Below, piece after piece: positions 53,520 to 64,000 of a stretch of 64,000 nt of DNA. Under the pieces are notes generated by a model. It had not been told where the DNA came from, did not search any database, and saw only the letters and a list, made by a program, of their open reading frames with translations. Source of the DNA: Hanleya hanleyi (Eukaryota; Mollusca; Polyplacophora; Lepidopleurida; Hanleyidae); contig JAVTVY010016111.1 of assembly GCA_036873755.1 (NCBI GenBank), positions 1 through 64,000 of the forward strand, in the 5' to 3' direction. Position 1 is the stretch's first letter. Each line of letters opens with the position of its first letter. The translations under genes were made by a program, and so were the position numbers.

Positions 53520-53850
53520 GGATATGGTCGAACCGACCATAAAAAATATGGTTGCCTGCGACCATAAAAGTTATAGTATAGACATGACGTACCATATGAT
53601 TTATGGTCACTATCTGACAACACAACTTATGGCCGGAGTAACCATAAAAGGTCTGGTCACCAGACGACCAGCTATTTTATGGTCGCTCTGACAGTGAATT
53701 ATATGGTCGGGTTGACCATACAATATATGCTCGCTCAAGCAAAATTATGGTTGAAAGATTCTTCTGACCACATATTTAGTGGTCAAGAGCAACAATAAGA
53801 AATATGGTTACCATACTTTTTGTGGTCGGAGGCGACTATATCTTAATGGA
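53520..53850. repeat. Array of GACCATA/TATGGTC half-palindromes
   Basis: At least a dozen TATGGTC or GACCATA heptamers at irregular 10-40-bp spacing, often paired as hairpins (TATGGTCGAACCGACCATA at 53523). A shorter array of the same motif is at 475-595. Confidence 0.8.
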
Positions 53851-54049
53851 TTAATACTGCTTGGTGTTATCTGGGTCACAGCCAATGGACCTTCCAGATC
53901 TGTCACCCTCAGGTAAGGTATAAGCCATGATCAAGTGTAGTTACGGAGTGCAGTCAAGTCATGGCGAAAAGTAGTACACTATAAACTTCAATAAATCAGA
54001 TTGTTTTCAGCAAAATACTTTAGTTTTATTCTTTGACATACAACACTCA
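53851..54049. other. Non-coding spacer
   Basis: Nothing recognised. Confidence 0.4.
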
Positions 54050-54620
54050 TTCATACATTATATATTTAGCACTATCAAAACTTATACAGAAATACAAATT
54101 TATCTATACATCCCGCTCAGTTCTTTATCAAGTTTACAGTGTATGGTTTTACCAGGCTTTCTTGTTTACAGTGCTTTGTTGTTGTATCCCGACAGACTAT
54201 TGTTCTCCTCAGTCCTGTGATTTTTACATAAAAGATGGACCGCAAATTCTCACCTGAACACATCGACATGATTAAAACATATACAGCAACATCCTGCTCA
54301 CTTCTCTACAGTCTGTAGTTTGGCAATTCTTTAATTATTATCTTATGTACAGTCCTTGATTGTTGTATCCAGACAGAATATTGTTCAACTATAGTCATGT
54401 GATTATTAGATATAACATAGAGCACACATTCTCACGTCACCACATCAGCACTATTAAAACATTTTTACAGTAACATGAAAACATCCCGCTCATTTTGTTA
54501 GTCTGTGATTTACAGTTCTTTATGCTTGTAACTAGATAGACTATTGTTCTTGTTCGTTATGTGATTTTTACACGAAAGAGGGACCACACATTCTCACCTC
54601 AACTCACGTCTCAATAAAAT
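54050..54620. repeat. Three diverged tandem copies of about 185 bp
   Basis: Each has CATCCCGCTCA/CATCCTGCTCA, a TTACAGT-CTTT segment, GTTGTATCC-GACAGACTATTGTTC, GTGATTTTTACA-AAAG and GGACC-CAC-ATTCTCACCTC. Copies start at about 54055, 54250 and 54435. Confidence 0.8.
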
Positions 54621-56005
54621 CACTGTTGTTTAGATATCTGATTGTGAATTGCGACTTATGTTAGGTGATCTCTGCCAAGTGAGTCCATGTGGACATGGTA
54701 AAGAGCAAGTGAATCAAGCGACTATCACCACAGTCCTCCACAAAGCGGCTCTTCTGTCAATATGTTTGTTTGTTCATGCCATTAGTCCCTCTGGGGCACA
54801 AATGTGCAATAAAGTATTTGATTTGTAATCTATCCCACTGTCCAGTTGATCACAGAAGCTGTGCTGTCGATTGTGTTGTACAGAAAGCTGGAATAAAGGA
54901 AAAACATTATCAGAGAGCTATTTCTGATCTACAATGCTCAGGCAGCCCTTCTGATGACGCAAATGTGGTTTCAATGCACATGGTATTAATAATGAATATG
55001 GTTTCTACAATAGGTAATCTCAGCTACTAAAACATTTGTATCACGATATATTATTTGCTGAATATCTTCAAAATGATGTGACAACCTCTGTATAACTGAA
55101 AACATGAAAATAGAATGATGTGCATGCGCTATGATATTTCACGATCATAATTAACATTCTCCAACTTTCAGGTATCTGACATTTATCTTATGCCTGGAAA
55201 ATAATGTATGGGAGTTCATAGAGTAACGTATTGCTCACCGTTTATTCCTCCTACCATGTTACTATTCAGTGTAGGCAGATTCCCATAGCCATACCGTCAA
55301 GGGAGACGAGTGTGTTCAAGAGTGAGTCTGACCATGCTGACATCAAATGTTGACTGTTTCATTCTCCTAAAAGGTGTTTGCATTTGTGATACTGGCACTG
55401 GTATACTCCTCCCATTGACAGTTCAACCATCTAAAACAGAGTATAAACCTTTCAATAAAACAACGGTAAAATTACACCTCCTTAAGGCAGTCAGACATGT
55501 CAGAAGTAGAATACTACATTTCTCTCAATGTTGAGGTCCCGATATCCCACCACATAGCTGTTTTACGCTCTAGCAATCATTCAGGCTCAGTCTTGGTCAC
55601 ATCATCCCTGTGCTAATACAATGTATATTGATATGTAGATGAATGAAATCAATGCATTTGCAGAAATAAAGCGAACTGGCGTAGTAACACCAGTATGGTG
55701 ATGGCGCTCCCCACTCCCTAAAATATATTAACTGTGATACAATATCCCATTTTTGATACATGCATATATCCAGGCCGATTTGGGATGGTGTCACTAACCT
55801 GCTTCATGTGTGCCCTAAGCATAAGGGGATGACCTCCAGATTATTGGAACAGACAATGAGTTAACTTGCAAGCTAGTCGGGAAATCTGAATCAAATACAT
55901 TTCTCAAAGTTGTATAACCTCCGCCCCCCCCCCCCGCCCACATTGAAATATATCAAAATTGAGATATTTTCACTGATTTGCATAGTAAACGACTCAGAAC
56001 AAAGG
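54621..56005. other. Non-coding stretch
   Basis: No supported gene. There is a poly-C run near 55925. The short plus-strand frames at 54770 and 55310 have no recognisable motif or splice context. Confidence 0.45.
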
Positions 56006-56405
56006 ACTAACTGGGATATATATCCCACTTGGGATATGAAATCCAAGTTTACATATCGAAATATATCCTAATTGGGATATTGTGACTAATTCTCATACTA
56101 TGCTCATAATGATGAATTTTGGCATCTAAACTACAAAAACAAGATAGAATCTTCTTAACATATCTGCCAATGCGATTGTATAATTTTGCTGACTTTTACT
56201 AGCCAAAATTATTCTCTGCGATATTGCGATTATGTGCATTATATTTCGGGTTGCTGTTGTTGCAGTATACTTCCCATCACTCACCACTGTTGTAGGTCTT
56301 TATACGAATAGAATAATTGGCAAAATATGCCAGGTTGATCGAAATATGAATATGTACTTCTGACATGGATATTTGATCCCAATTGGGATATATATCCCAG
56401 TTAGT
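56006..56405. mobile_element. 400-bp MITE with perfect 22-bp terminal inverted repeats
   Basis: ACTAACTGGGATATATATCC + CA at the left end is exactly mirrored by TGGGATATATATCCCAGTTA + GT at the right. Inner ATATCCCAATTGGGATAT palindromes recur on both sides. There is no ORF. The target-site duplication is not clear. Confidence 0.85.
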
Positions 56406-56655
56406 ACTTTTCCCCTGACCTGCTAAAGTGGGTTACAAAATCACGATAGATTCTATATCACAAAAATGCAAATGCGATTGTTTGATTCAGGAACATAGGT
56501 GTCCTATACTTTGAGTTAGACTACTCGCCTCAAATCAGAATGCCTCTAATTTTGCTGACTTTTTCTCGCAGAAATTAAGTTACGTGCGATATTGTTTTGT
56601 GTTGTTGCAGTATGCTATGCGAACAGAATAACTAGTCTGTCACACATAATATTTC
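56406..56655. other. Non-coding spacer
   Basis: Nothing recognised. Confidence 0.4.
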
Positions 56656-57027
56656 CGATATGTTTTCGGCGATATTTCGGAGAAAATTTATTGTACGACA
56701 TTGAAACTTCACAAAGTAGATACATGTAATCTAAAAAGACAACTAATTTTATTCCAAAGTATCAAGAAAATCCTTCCAATTAGATGGGAGGTTTATGGGT
56801 TGATTTTTGACGTCATGACTTCAAGCCTGCATGTTATAACATCAGCGGATCAACGTCATCGTGGTCCCAAAATAACATGGTAGGTATTGGTCATTTTTAT
56901 CCATTCTCAACAGATTTTAGTGAAATATGGGGAATAAATCAGTATGTTTTAGTTTGTATACTGTGTGAAGTTTCAATGTTGTACGATAAATTGCCTCCGA
57001 AATATCGACAAAACCTTCTCGGATATA
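56656..57027. mobile_element. 370-bp inverted-repeat element
   Basis: The left end CGATATTTCGGAGAAAATTT...TGTACGACATTGAAACTTCAC is mirrored by GTGAAGTTTCAATGTTGTAC...GCCTCCGAAATATCG. Arms of about 65 bp carry several mismatches. No ORF of significance. Confidence 0.75.
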
Positions 57028-57380
57028 TTATCTGGGACAGACAGCAGTAAAATATGCCAACTTGAAAACATGGAAGTATATAATTATATCCAAAGTGAAT
57101 AGGCTATACAGTTAATTCTTTTTCTGACCTGTTCATCAAGGCATATATACTTACTGGTACTTGCCTTGTTCCGATGTAACTGCTGTTCAACTTGTTGTTT
57201 GTTGTTGTTGTTGTTGTTCAAACAGCCACTTCCCTGTCTTTCTTTCTTCACCTTTGTCGTCTTATTACCGTGTTTATATGCCTTAGTGGTTGACACCTTG
57301 TAGACCTACATCACTACGGCCATACATTGGGCTATTCCAGAAATAGTCAGTACCCCCCCTAAAGAAGACAGCGGATTTCC
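57028..57380. other. Non-coding stretch with GTT microsatellite
   Basis: A TTGTTGTTG run at 57193-57220. Nothing else recognised. Confidence 0.5.
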
Positions 57381-57409
57381 AGCTGAAATTTTTTATTTTC
57401 AGCCTGGAA

Positions 57410-57562
57410 TTCCAGTCCGATTCAAACCCTCAGCTGTGATTTTCCAGCAAAATTAGCCATAACTTTGCTGGGAATTCCAAGCCTTTTCCAGCTCAACTCT
57501 GATTTTCCAGCAAAATTAGCCACAACTTTGCTGGGAATTCCAAACTTTTTCCGGGAAGGTGA
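57410..57562. repeat. Two-copy tandem repeat of about 67 bp
   Basis: TGATTTTCCAGCAAAATTAG + CCATAACTTTGCTGGGAATT + CCAA occurs at about 57438 and 57491, each able to form a hairpin (TTCCAGCAAA / TTTGCTGGGAA). Confidence 0.85.
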
Positions 57563-57930
57563 TTGGAAATCCGATTAAAATCCGCAATTTTGTCTGGAAT
57601 CCACTGGAATTGACACCTTTCCTTGCTCTGTTCACTCCAGCAGATCATGTCTCCATGATGGAATTTCCAAAGAAATATAATATAAAATAGGTAAACATAT
57701 AAATACCGGTATATAATTTCAGGAAGTCTTGCTTTACCGATATGAGAGGAAAGTAACTCTGAAGACATTTTGTGATTCAATATTTCAACATATATTTATG
57801 CCATCTCCAGGAATATATACAATGAGATAACTCCAGTATTTAACAAGGTATGTACACAATGGAAGTATCAAGTCCGTCAATCAGATGTTTGGTGAAATGG
57901 TGAGCATATAATTAGAGCATTTCCACGAAG
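57563..57930. other. Non-coding stretch
   Basis: Nothing recognised beyond short AT-rich runs. Confidence 0.4.
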
Positions 57931-59000
57931 TGGATGTGCTTATGTTTTCAGGAGAAATGGCTCCGCCGCCACCGCTTTAAGCGTGTAGGCCTGGGAAATT
58001 TGTCTGGTTGTGTTTTGATAGCTAGGTGGCGCTGTAGTCGGAGCACAGGTAAACCTTTCTCTGACGATTTCGTCTGAATCGCTTGTTTGATTTCTATGAA
58101 ATTTCATTGGAATTGTCTTGAAGGATAGGCAGTGTGCTGAAAAGGTTTTGGTTTAGCTGGCATAACTATAAAGGCCCGTTTTTTTGCATTTCTAAAAAGA
58201 AGTTTTTCGTGAAATGAAAATTTGCCAATTCGCTTGAAGAAATATTTAAAAATTGTTGTATTTTATAGTTTGCCAAGCATAAATATAGGATATGCCGATG
58301 TGACAATTCCCTTTCGGTGCAAACCAAATTGTCAGTTAGATGAAAAGTTTCAATTATCTGACTTATTCAAATCCTCCATAACCATTATCATGATTAAAGT
58401 TTTTTTTTCTATTGAACTCTGTACTATCTCCCTAGGGCTTCAGATTTCACCTGCTTGTTTTTTTGTGGTATTTGGTCATCAATAAGTTACGCTATAGACA
58501 TGAATGCAGTTAAAACGTGTAACATGTTCTAAACAACTCGTTTGATTTCCATGAAATTTGGGTATAATGATCTTGCAGGATAGGCAAAGGACTGACAAGA
58601 TTTTGGTCGTGTTGGCGAAATAATGAAGGCGCATTTTTGCATCTCCAAATAAGATTTTTTTTTCGTAAAATGGAAATTTACTTCTTTGAATCAAGGAAAA
58701 GTATTTCTAATTTGCCTAACATGAATATAACATTCCCACTGTTATAATTCACATCCCTTGTAAGTTAAATGTCCATTTTTTTTATATATTATTTTTTTAA
58801 TTACATTAAATTCTCATGACTTCAGTCCAATATCTACATTCACCAGTCCAGATCTGGGGATTTTGCTTCATCATGTAGTTTCGTGATATTTGTTAATCAT
58901 TGGACTATAGACAGTAAACTTATCTAGCAACATTTATTGGCTCTTCATGGAGTTTATTGTTGTGATCTTGTTAGACAGACAAAGGATTTCAAAGGATTGA
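57931..59000. repeat. Diverged tandem copies of a dispersed repeat
   Basis: The segment TTGTTTGATTTCTATGAAAT...GGATAGGC...GTTTTGGT...GGC-TAA-TAAAGG-GC--TTTTTGCAT occurs at about 58083-58215 and 58538-58690, with a weaker third copy near 58930-59000. There is no coding evidence. The opening GCATTTCCACGAAGTGGATG (57920) is a small hairpin. Confidence 0.65.
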
Positions 59001-59710
59001 CCTCCCATATGGATTTTGCTACTCATTAACATAATGCTTTTATATTTCATTATACATCCTTTTTTACAGTTCATAATTTTATTAACATTACAGTTTTAAA
59101 ATGAATTGAAAGATCATTGGTGCTGCTAGCACTGGTGAATATGTGGCAATGGGGTATTGACAGCTAAATATACATGTATCTAATTCTAGGTTAGATCAGA
59201 CCCTGCTTGCACACAAAAATGCTAAAATGCTGCCAGAGAAAATATACTGCCAACAGTATGGTGTGAGACTGAATTGCAAGGATTAAAGGAATTCATGGCA
59301 TTTTGGTCCAATTACAAGCGTCTAGTCCGTCATTCATAATCCAGCCGTCGTCCATTAGAGAATATCGGCATCCATAATCCAAAGACCTATCCCATATTCC
59401 ATATAACAGTATTAGCACCAAATTCAAAAAGACAATCATAGTATACATAAACATAGGCTTGTTTCCTGCAAGAGAGAAGCGGTCAACAGTTTTCAATGAT
59501 GCCGGCAAGACATCATGATGTTCCAAATATATCAAATCCGTATCGCTGATCAGTATTCTTAATCCGTAATATTTGTTTTAGAGTCGTTATCCAAAAAAAT
59601 GTATCTCAGTCACGCTTTGATTGTGACTGTTCATATGAGCACCATGAGGATATTGAAGTACATGTGTTCATACAGCCCCTAGCCCCGGGTTGAGTGGAAT
59701 TAGACACAAA
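59001..59710. other. Non-coding stretch
   Basis: No gene or clear repeat recognised. Confidence 0.4.
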
Positions 59711-60010
59711 TTACGAAACGTAGCGCCATAGATCTTGCACGCTACGTTCGTACTTTGCTATCAGCATGCGATATGTATCGCCAAATTTGAGAAACTTTGA
59801 GTGGAGTGGAATGGTGGAATAGCCCTGTTTTATAAGTTTCTGCAACAATGTTTTGTGACGTTGATTAAAATCATCACATTTAACACAGGATCTAGCAAAT
59901 GCTACTAAGCGAGATATGTATACGCCATATGCAGGTCCCACTGGAATATTACTATCCAGATAGCGATAGTTTACGATGTCGAAATTGTAATCATCTCTTT
60001 TGTCATAAAG
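59711..60010 (-). pseudogene. Retroelement reverse-transcriptase C-terminal fragment
   Basis: The minus-strand frame LYDKRDDYNFDIVNYRYLDS ... GPAYGVYISRLVAFARSC ... LIKQGYSTIPLHSKFLKFG resembles a C-terminal region common in invertebrate reverse-transcriptase proteins (IVN-F, YGVYISQL-R-AR, KLL-QGY). The ATG lies at 59941 but the frame is open back to a TGA at 60013-60011, showing that it is the tail of a larger, 5'-lost coding sequence. The RT catalytic domain is not found nearby. The type of retroelement is unresolved. Confidence 0.65.
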
Positions 60011-60013
60011 TCA

Positions 60014-60925
60014 ACGAGAGAGAATGCCCGGTTCATTTTTGTAGAGATAGAGAGATACACATACTGTAACACTGATATTCAACTTTGCCTTGCAGGCCTA
60101 CCTAGTGTATGCCTGTATGTTGGTCAGTCAGATAATAAAACCTGACGTGGTTGACTAATTGCATAATGCACTTTACATCCATTGAACGGGCTGACCCGAA
60201 GAAGGACGGGGCAAAAGTCATTTGAACGGGTGTTGAAAAGATGCAATAACCCGTCCATATTATCGTTTAAATTTCACCTGACAATATGGATAAATATTTT
60301 CCTGTTGTTAAATAGATACTAAATACTCATGATATGAATCATCGATTGAAAAAGTACATCGGCATGTTAACTGTGTCTCCTTCCGGATATTTGTATTGAC
60401 GTTGTTGTTGTTGCTGGCAAAGAACCCCGAAAACTTGCGAATGACACTCACAGCCTCTGAAGCACTGTTCAAAAACAAGTAGCAATTGGTTGATATTTTT
60501 ATAACAAACGTTCTGATTGGGCATAGCACTCGGAATATGGCCACTTTCTGTCAGTGTGGAAGGCCGGCACATGGCGACGCGTAAATGACTGAGCTCTTGT
60601 CAAGCGAGTGAGAAACAGCAGAAAATATCTTTTTCTTCGTGCCGATAGGCATCATCATACCAGTCATAGATAGAGAGCAGACAAGAATGGCTCAGTGACT
60701 TCCTGATTTTCATTCAGTCCAGTGAATCAAACACAGTTCTAGCTGTATCGAACACAGTTCTGCAGATGTAGTTGGTTACATTAAAGCATATAGGACAGAA
60801 ATAGAAATTAATATATCTGCAAAGGGGCATAAATCTGTAAAATATGGGCCGAGGGGAGCCACTTTCGATAGTTGTCTGACTTAGCACTTAAAATAAGTGT
60901 CAAAAATTTGGTGTAAAAAAAAACG
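60014..60925. other. Non-coding stretch
   Basis: No supported gene. The two overlapping minus-strand frames at 60308-60572 have no known motif. Confidence 0.4.
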
Positions 60926-60929
60926 GATG

Positions 60930-61160
60930 GACGGGTGGTGGTGCCGCGAGGCCAAATGTGGTAAACAGTTCGGTACCACTCCTAAATGAGTAACCTATAA
61001 CCTAAATTTGGTGGTCGTGTCTGAAGCGGTTTTGCTTAAAATGCAGTAACGGATGGACGGGTGGTCCGCACGTACGTCGTGCGGACGTACATGGTGCCGC
61101 GAGGTCAAATGGGGTAAACAGTTTGGTACCACTCCTAAATGAGTAACCTATAACCTATTC
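60930..61160. repeat. Direct duplication with a palindromic insertion in copy 2
   Basis: Units at about 60930-61000 and 61050-61158 share AACGGATGGACGGGTGGT and GTACCACTCCTAAATGAGTA. Copy 2 has an extra 27 bp containing GTCCGCACGTACGTCGTGCG + GAC, a near-perfect hairpin, absent from copy 1. Confidence 0.85.
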
Positions 61161-61640
61161 TGGCAATTTGTTTCCAGATCAGGAAACACAAGATAATGTT
61201 TCCTAAACAGGGTGTATTGTTTCCTAAATACTTCTTAAACAGAAAACATTGGGTAGATACGTCATGTATTGTAGGAGGCTATTGTTTGAGACTTTGTGCA
61301 GCTGAAAAGGCTCAGGTCTCTACTGAGACAATTGTTGTCCCAAGACTTGGCTATTAATTTTTTTTGTATGCATTGTTTCGGGATTCTTACATGGAGTATG
61401 AACCAAACATTGCATGGTTCATTTTCACACTTTGGATAAACATCTTGCATATAAATGTATATTAATCAACCTTTTTGGCAAACAGTATTGTCTGATGTTC
61501 TCAAGACATTTTTCACTGATATATGGAATCATATCCATTTACATGTGTGTATGTGTGCTAATAATAAGGACAGAATAGACAAACATTTAAATTGAATTAT
61601 TAGGGGCTGCATCAATTGTAGATGTACATGTACGCATTCT
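61161..61640. other. Non-coding stretch
   Basis: Nothing recognised. Confidence 0.4.
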
Positions 61641-61644
61641 ATTT

Positions 61645-63400
61645 TTATACGTCCGCCCAAAAGGCGGTCGTATTATGGGATGGCGCTTTCCGTCCGTCTG
61701 TCCGGTTCTCGTGTCCGGTCTATATCTGGGACAGTTTCCTATCCACAGCTCCAATTTTTGGTGAGTGGGTACCCTACGGGGAGACGATGTGTCGCGTACC
61801 AAAATGAAGGTCGAGGTCACTGGTCAAAGGTCACTGGCCTAAAAAACAGGAAATCACTGAAGTGTTCGTATCCGGTCTATATATGTGAACGTTTTCTATC
61901 CACAGTTGCAATTTTTTGTAAGTGGATACGCCAGGTGGAGACGATGTGTCGCGTAACAAAATTAAGGTCGAGGTCAGAAGTCAAAGGTCACTGTTGTCAA
62001 AAATCAGGAAATCATTGATCGTTGACAGTTTTCTATCTACAGTTCTAATTTTTGGTGAGTGGATGCCCTAGGGGGAACGATGTGTTGCGTATTAAATGTA
62101 GGTCAAGGTCAGAGGTCAAAGGTCAGTGTGATCGAAAAATCAGGAAATCGTTAAAAATTTCTTGTTTTTTTGTGAGTGGATTCAATAGGCGGAAATGAAG
62201 TGATGCATACCAAAAATTAGGTCAAGGTCAAAGGGCATTGACCCCAAAAAATTAGGAAATTATTAAAAATAACATTTTTTGTGTCAGTAGATACATTAAG
62301 GAGACACAATGCGTCACATACCAAAATGTAGGTCAAGGTCAAAGGTCAAGGTCACTGTGACCCCAAAATCGTGAAATTGTTAAAAATCATGATTTTTTGT
62401 GTCCATTGAGAAATTGAGGGGAGACGGTTTGTCATGTACCAAAATTTAGGCCAAGGTAAAGGTCAAGGTCACTGTGCCCCCAAAATCAGGAAATCATTAA
62501 AAATCATGATTTTTTGTGTGCATTGATAGATTGAGGGAAGACGATGTGTTGTGTACCAAAATTGAGGTCAAGGTCAAAGGTCAAGGTCACTGTGACCCCA
62601 AAATCAAGAAATTATTAAAAGTCACATTTTCATATGCCTGTCGAAGACGAGGTCATGTAATGAGATGTTGCGTTCTGTCCATTCATCCATTAACATTTGT
62701 CCATGCGATAGCTCTAGTTTCAAGGTATGGATTGGTACCAAACTTTGAATATACCTTAATCGCATGGCAAAGTGGAGCCATACATATGAGATCAATTTGT
62801 CAAAGGTCTAGGTCGCAGTCCCCCAAAACTGAATCAAGCTTAGTTGTCTAAATGTGTTGGAATATTGTTGGAATATTCGAAGTTCTTTTCCCTGCATTTA
62901 TATGGTATTGTCCTGTGGAGTTGTCTCTCCTGTTTGAAACAGCTACATTAAAGTTAAACTGTTGTGAAATAAAAACCATACATTTACTAATTTAACGGGA
63001 AGAGGAGTCCTTTATGAACTTCACACCTGTTTATTAACTCGAGAACAAAGGTTTAATTCATCACTTTCTTCTTCCTTCATGAAAACTTCTCTCGTCTGAA
63101 AGGAATCCATTTGCAGGAAAACTACTATTTTCTTGTGTTTGACTATTGTCGATTTCAGTGTGGGATATGTGAGCTCTCAGCTCTTGCTTCAAGGTCAACT
63201 AGTTACCAAGAGTTAAGCTCATTTTACTTTATCATTCAATATAAGATGTGATATATGTTACATTCTTATAAGCAAAAAAGTGTAGACCTTTCTCTGGATT
63301 GCTAGATCAATTGGAATCAAGGCTATTAAACAATCTTGAAATTTGAACCAATGTAACTCCAGATATACGGGCGTATATTGAAGCCCCTTGGGCTCTTGTT
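61645..63400 (+). mobile_element. Long dispersed repeat with tandem AGGTCA-rich units
   Basis: Begins TATACGTCCGCCCAAAAGGC GGTCGTATTATGGG with a hairpin (CCGCCCAAAAGGCGG) and ends GATATACGGGCGTATATTGA-AGCCCCTTGGGCTC. Between 61.75 and 62.63 kb there are seven or eight diverged units of about 115 bp with AGGTCAAGGTCAAAGGTCAA, CACTGTGACCCCAAAATC, GAAATNNTTAAAAATCATGA and GAGACGATGTGTCGCGTACC. No coding frame. The tandem interior and hairpin end resemble a non-autonomous rolling-circle or similar element, which is an inference. Confidence 0.6.
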
Positions 63401-64000
63401 ATTTTTATTTCTTGCTGCAAACACAGTTCATTGCAACTGAATAACATCTTCATGCTGAACATTATTCAAATAGGGAGTATATTGCATCATTATCTTTCTG
63501 GATGTTAAACCCAGATTCAGTCTATGAAGAACCTGTCATGGTAACTTGGGTATTTAATTATAGTAAACATTTGGTCTCTTTCCCTGTAATACTTTCCCCA
63601 AAGGATCAAGTAGATCATTGTGTGTTTAAAAGTCATAAAACTTCTGGAATCAATTGCTATACATGTATCTCACAGCTTCAAAGTTGAACTTGGTCACTCA
63701 TGACCCTTGTAGCTAGGCCTATATATTAAAGTCAATACAGATAAAACTGTAACTGACCCCAGAGCTGGGTCAGCCAGCAAAACATCAGTCTGTGGAATCT
63801 AACCTGTCCTCTGGCTGGAAAACAGATAGGAATCTTCCCAAATTTTAAAACTGTAGAATACTGGAATGTATGGGGAGGAATCCATGATATTTTGGCACAT
63901 GACATTTCAGCACGCAACATTTTGGCATAAAGTAAAGGGAGAGACATTTCGGGGTGCAACATTTTGTCATTTTCATATGTTACGAATAACCTAAACAGAC
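63401..64000. other. Non-coding stretch to window end
   Basis: There is a small GACATTTCAGCACGCAACATTTTG-type series at 63895-63970 (ACATTTTGG/ACATTTCGG every 20-30 bp). No gene recognised. Confidence 0.45.

Noticed and set aside
57028..57300. Asn/Gln-rich minus-strand ORF
   Set aside because: Produced by a GTT microsatellite.

Overview
The window looks like metazoan nuclear DNA, probably from a marine invertebrate and perhaps a mollusc. It holds one intron-split complement-type serine protease gene, three LINE insertions plus two smaller retroelement fragments, many small inverted-repeat elements, GTGA microsatellites, and a CGCCTCTTACGACAAGC motif (about 6355) of a kind I associate with molluscan repeats. 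The taxon is an inference. No tRNA, rRNA or bacterial-type operon was recognised.

Layout. (1) 1-5.1 kb: a foldback repeat, then three plus-strand exons (1699-1902, 2545-2702, 4924-5041) of a complement factor B/C2-like gene: end of a VWA domain running into a trypsin domain. (2) 5.1-9.0 kb: minisatellites and two tandem arrays rich in TATA, CCAAT and CRE/ETS-like sites. (3) 9.6-16.05 kb: a decayed Polinton/Maverick (adintovirus-like) gene block, all on the minus strand: integrase with chromodomain, membrane protein, packaging ATPase, small basic protein, 275-aa protein, penton, pX-like peptide, hexon-like major capsid protein, adenain-like protease. The DNA polymerase is absent and several genes carry stops or frameshifts. 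(4) 18.9-23.2 kb: nested foldback repeats split by a LINE. (5) 24.8-27.5 kb: two related MITEs around an inverted-repeat block and an unrecognised broken ORF. (6) 29.6-30.8 kb: three separate palindromic insertions, each between 9-bp direct repeats. (7) 31.3-33.5 kb: a 67-bp satellite. (8) 35.2-43.1 kb: a palindrome of about 7.5 kb whose two arms each carry a three-C2H2-finger gene resembling the N-terminal part of a Polinton DNA polymerase. (9) 46-53.9 kb: a TA-flanked MITE, two 5'-truncated LINEs with visible target-site duplications, and more Polinton-type repeat arrays. (10) 53.9-64 kb: tandem repeats, two MITE-like elements, a reverse-transcriptase fragment and a long dispersed repeat full of AGGTCA half-sites.

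How the parts relate. The repeat arrays next to the Polinton structural genes (6.4-7.6 kb), inside the palindrome (35.2-39.1 kb and its mirror), at 25.7-26.6 kb and at 52-53.3 kb share sequence, including a 20-bp CCAAT-containing block present both at 7.0-7.4 kb and in both palindrome arms. I infer that most of the window is wreckage of one family of Polinton-like elements, later cut by LINEs and MITEs. The strongest candidates for something undescribed are the head-to-head palindrome with its polymerase-N fragments, the NRF1/CRE/CCAAT-bearing terminal arrays, and the 9-bp-duplicating hairpin elements.
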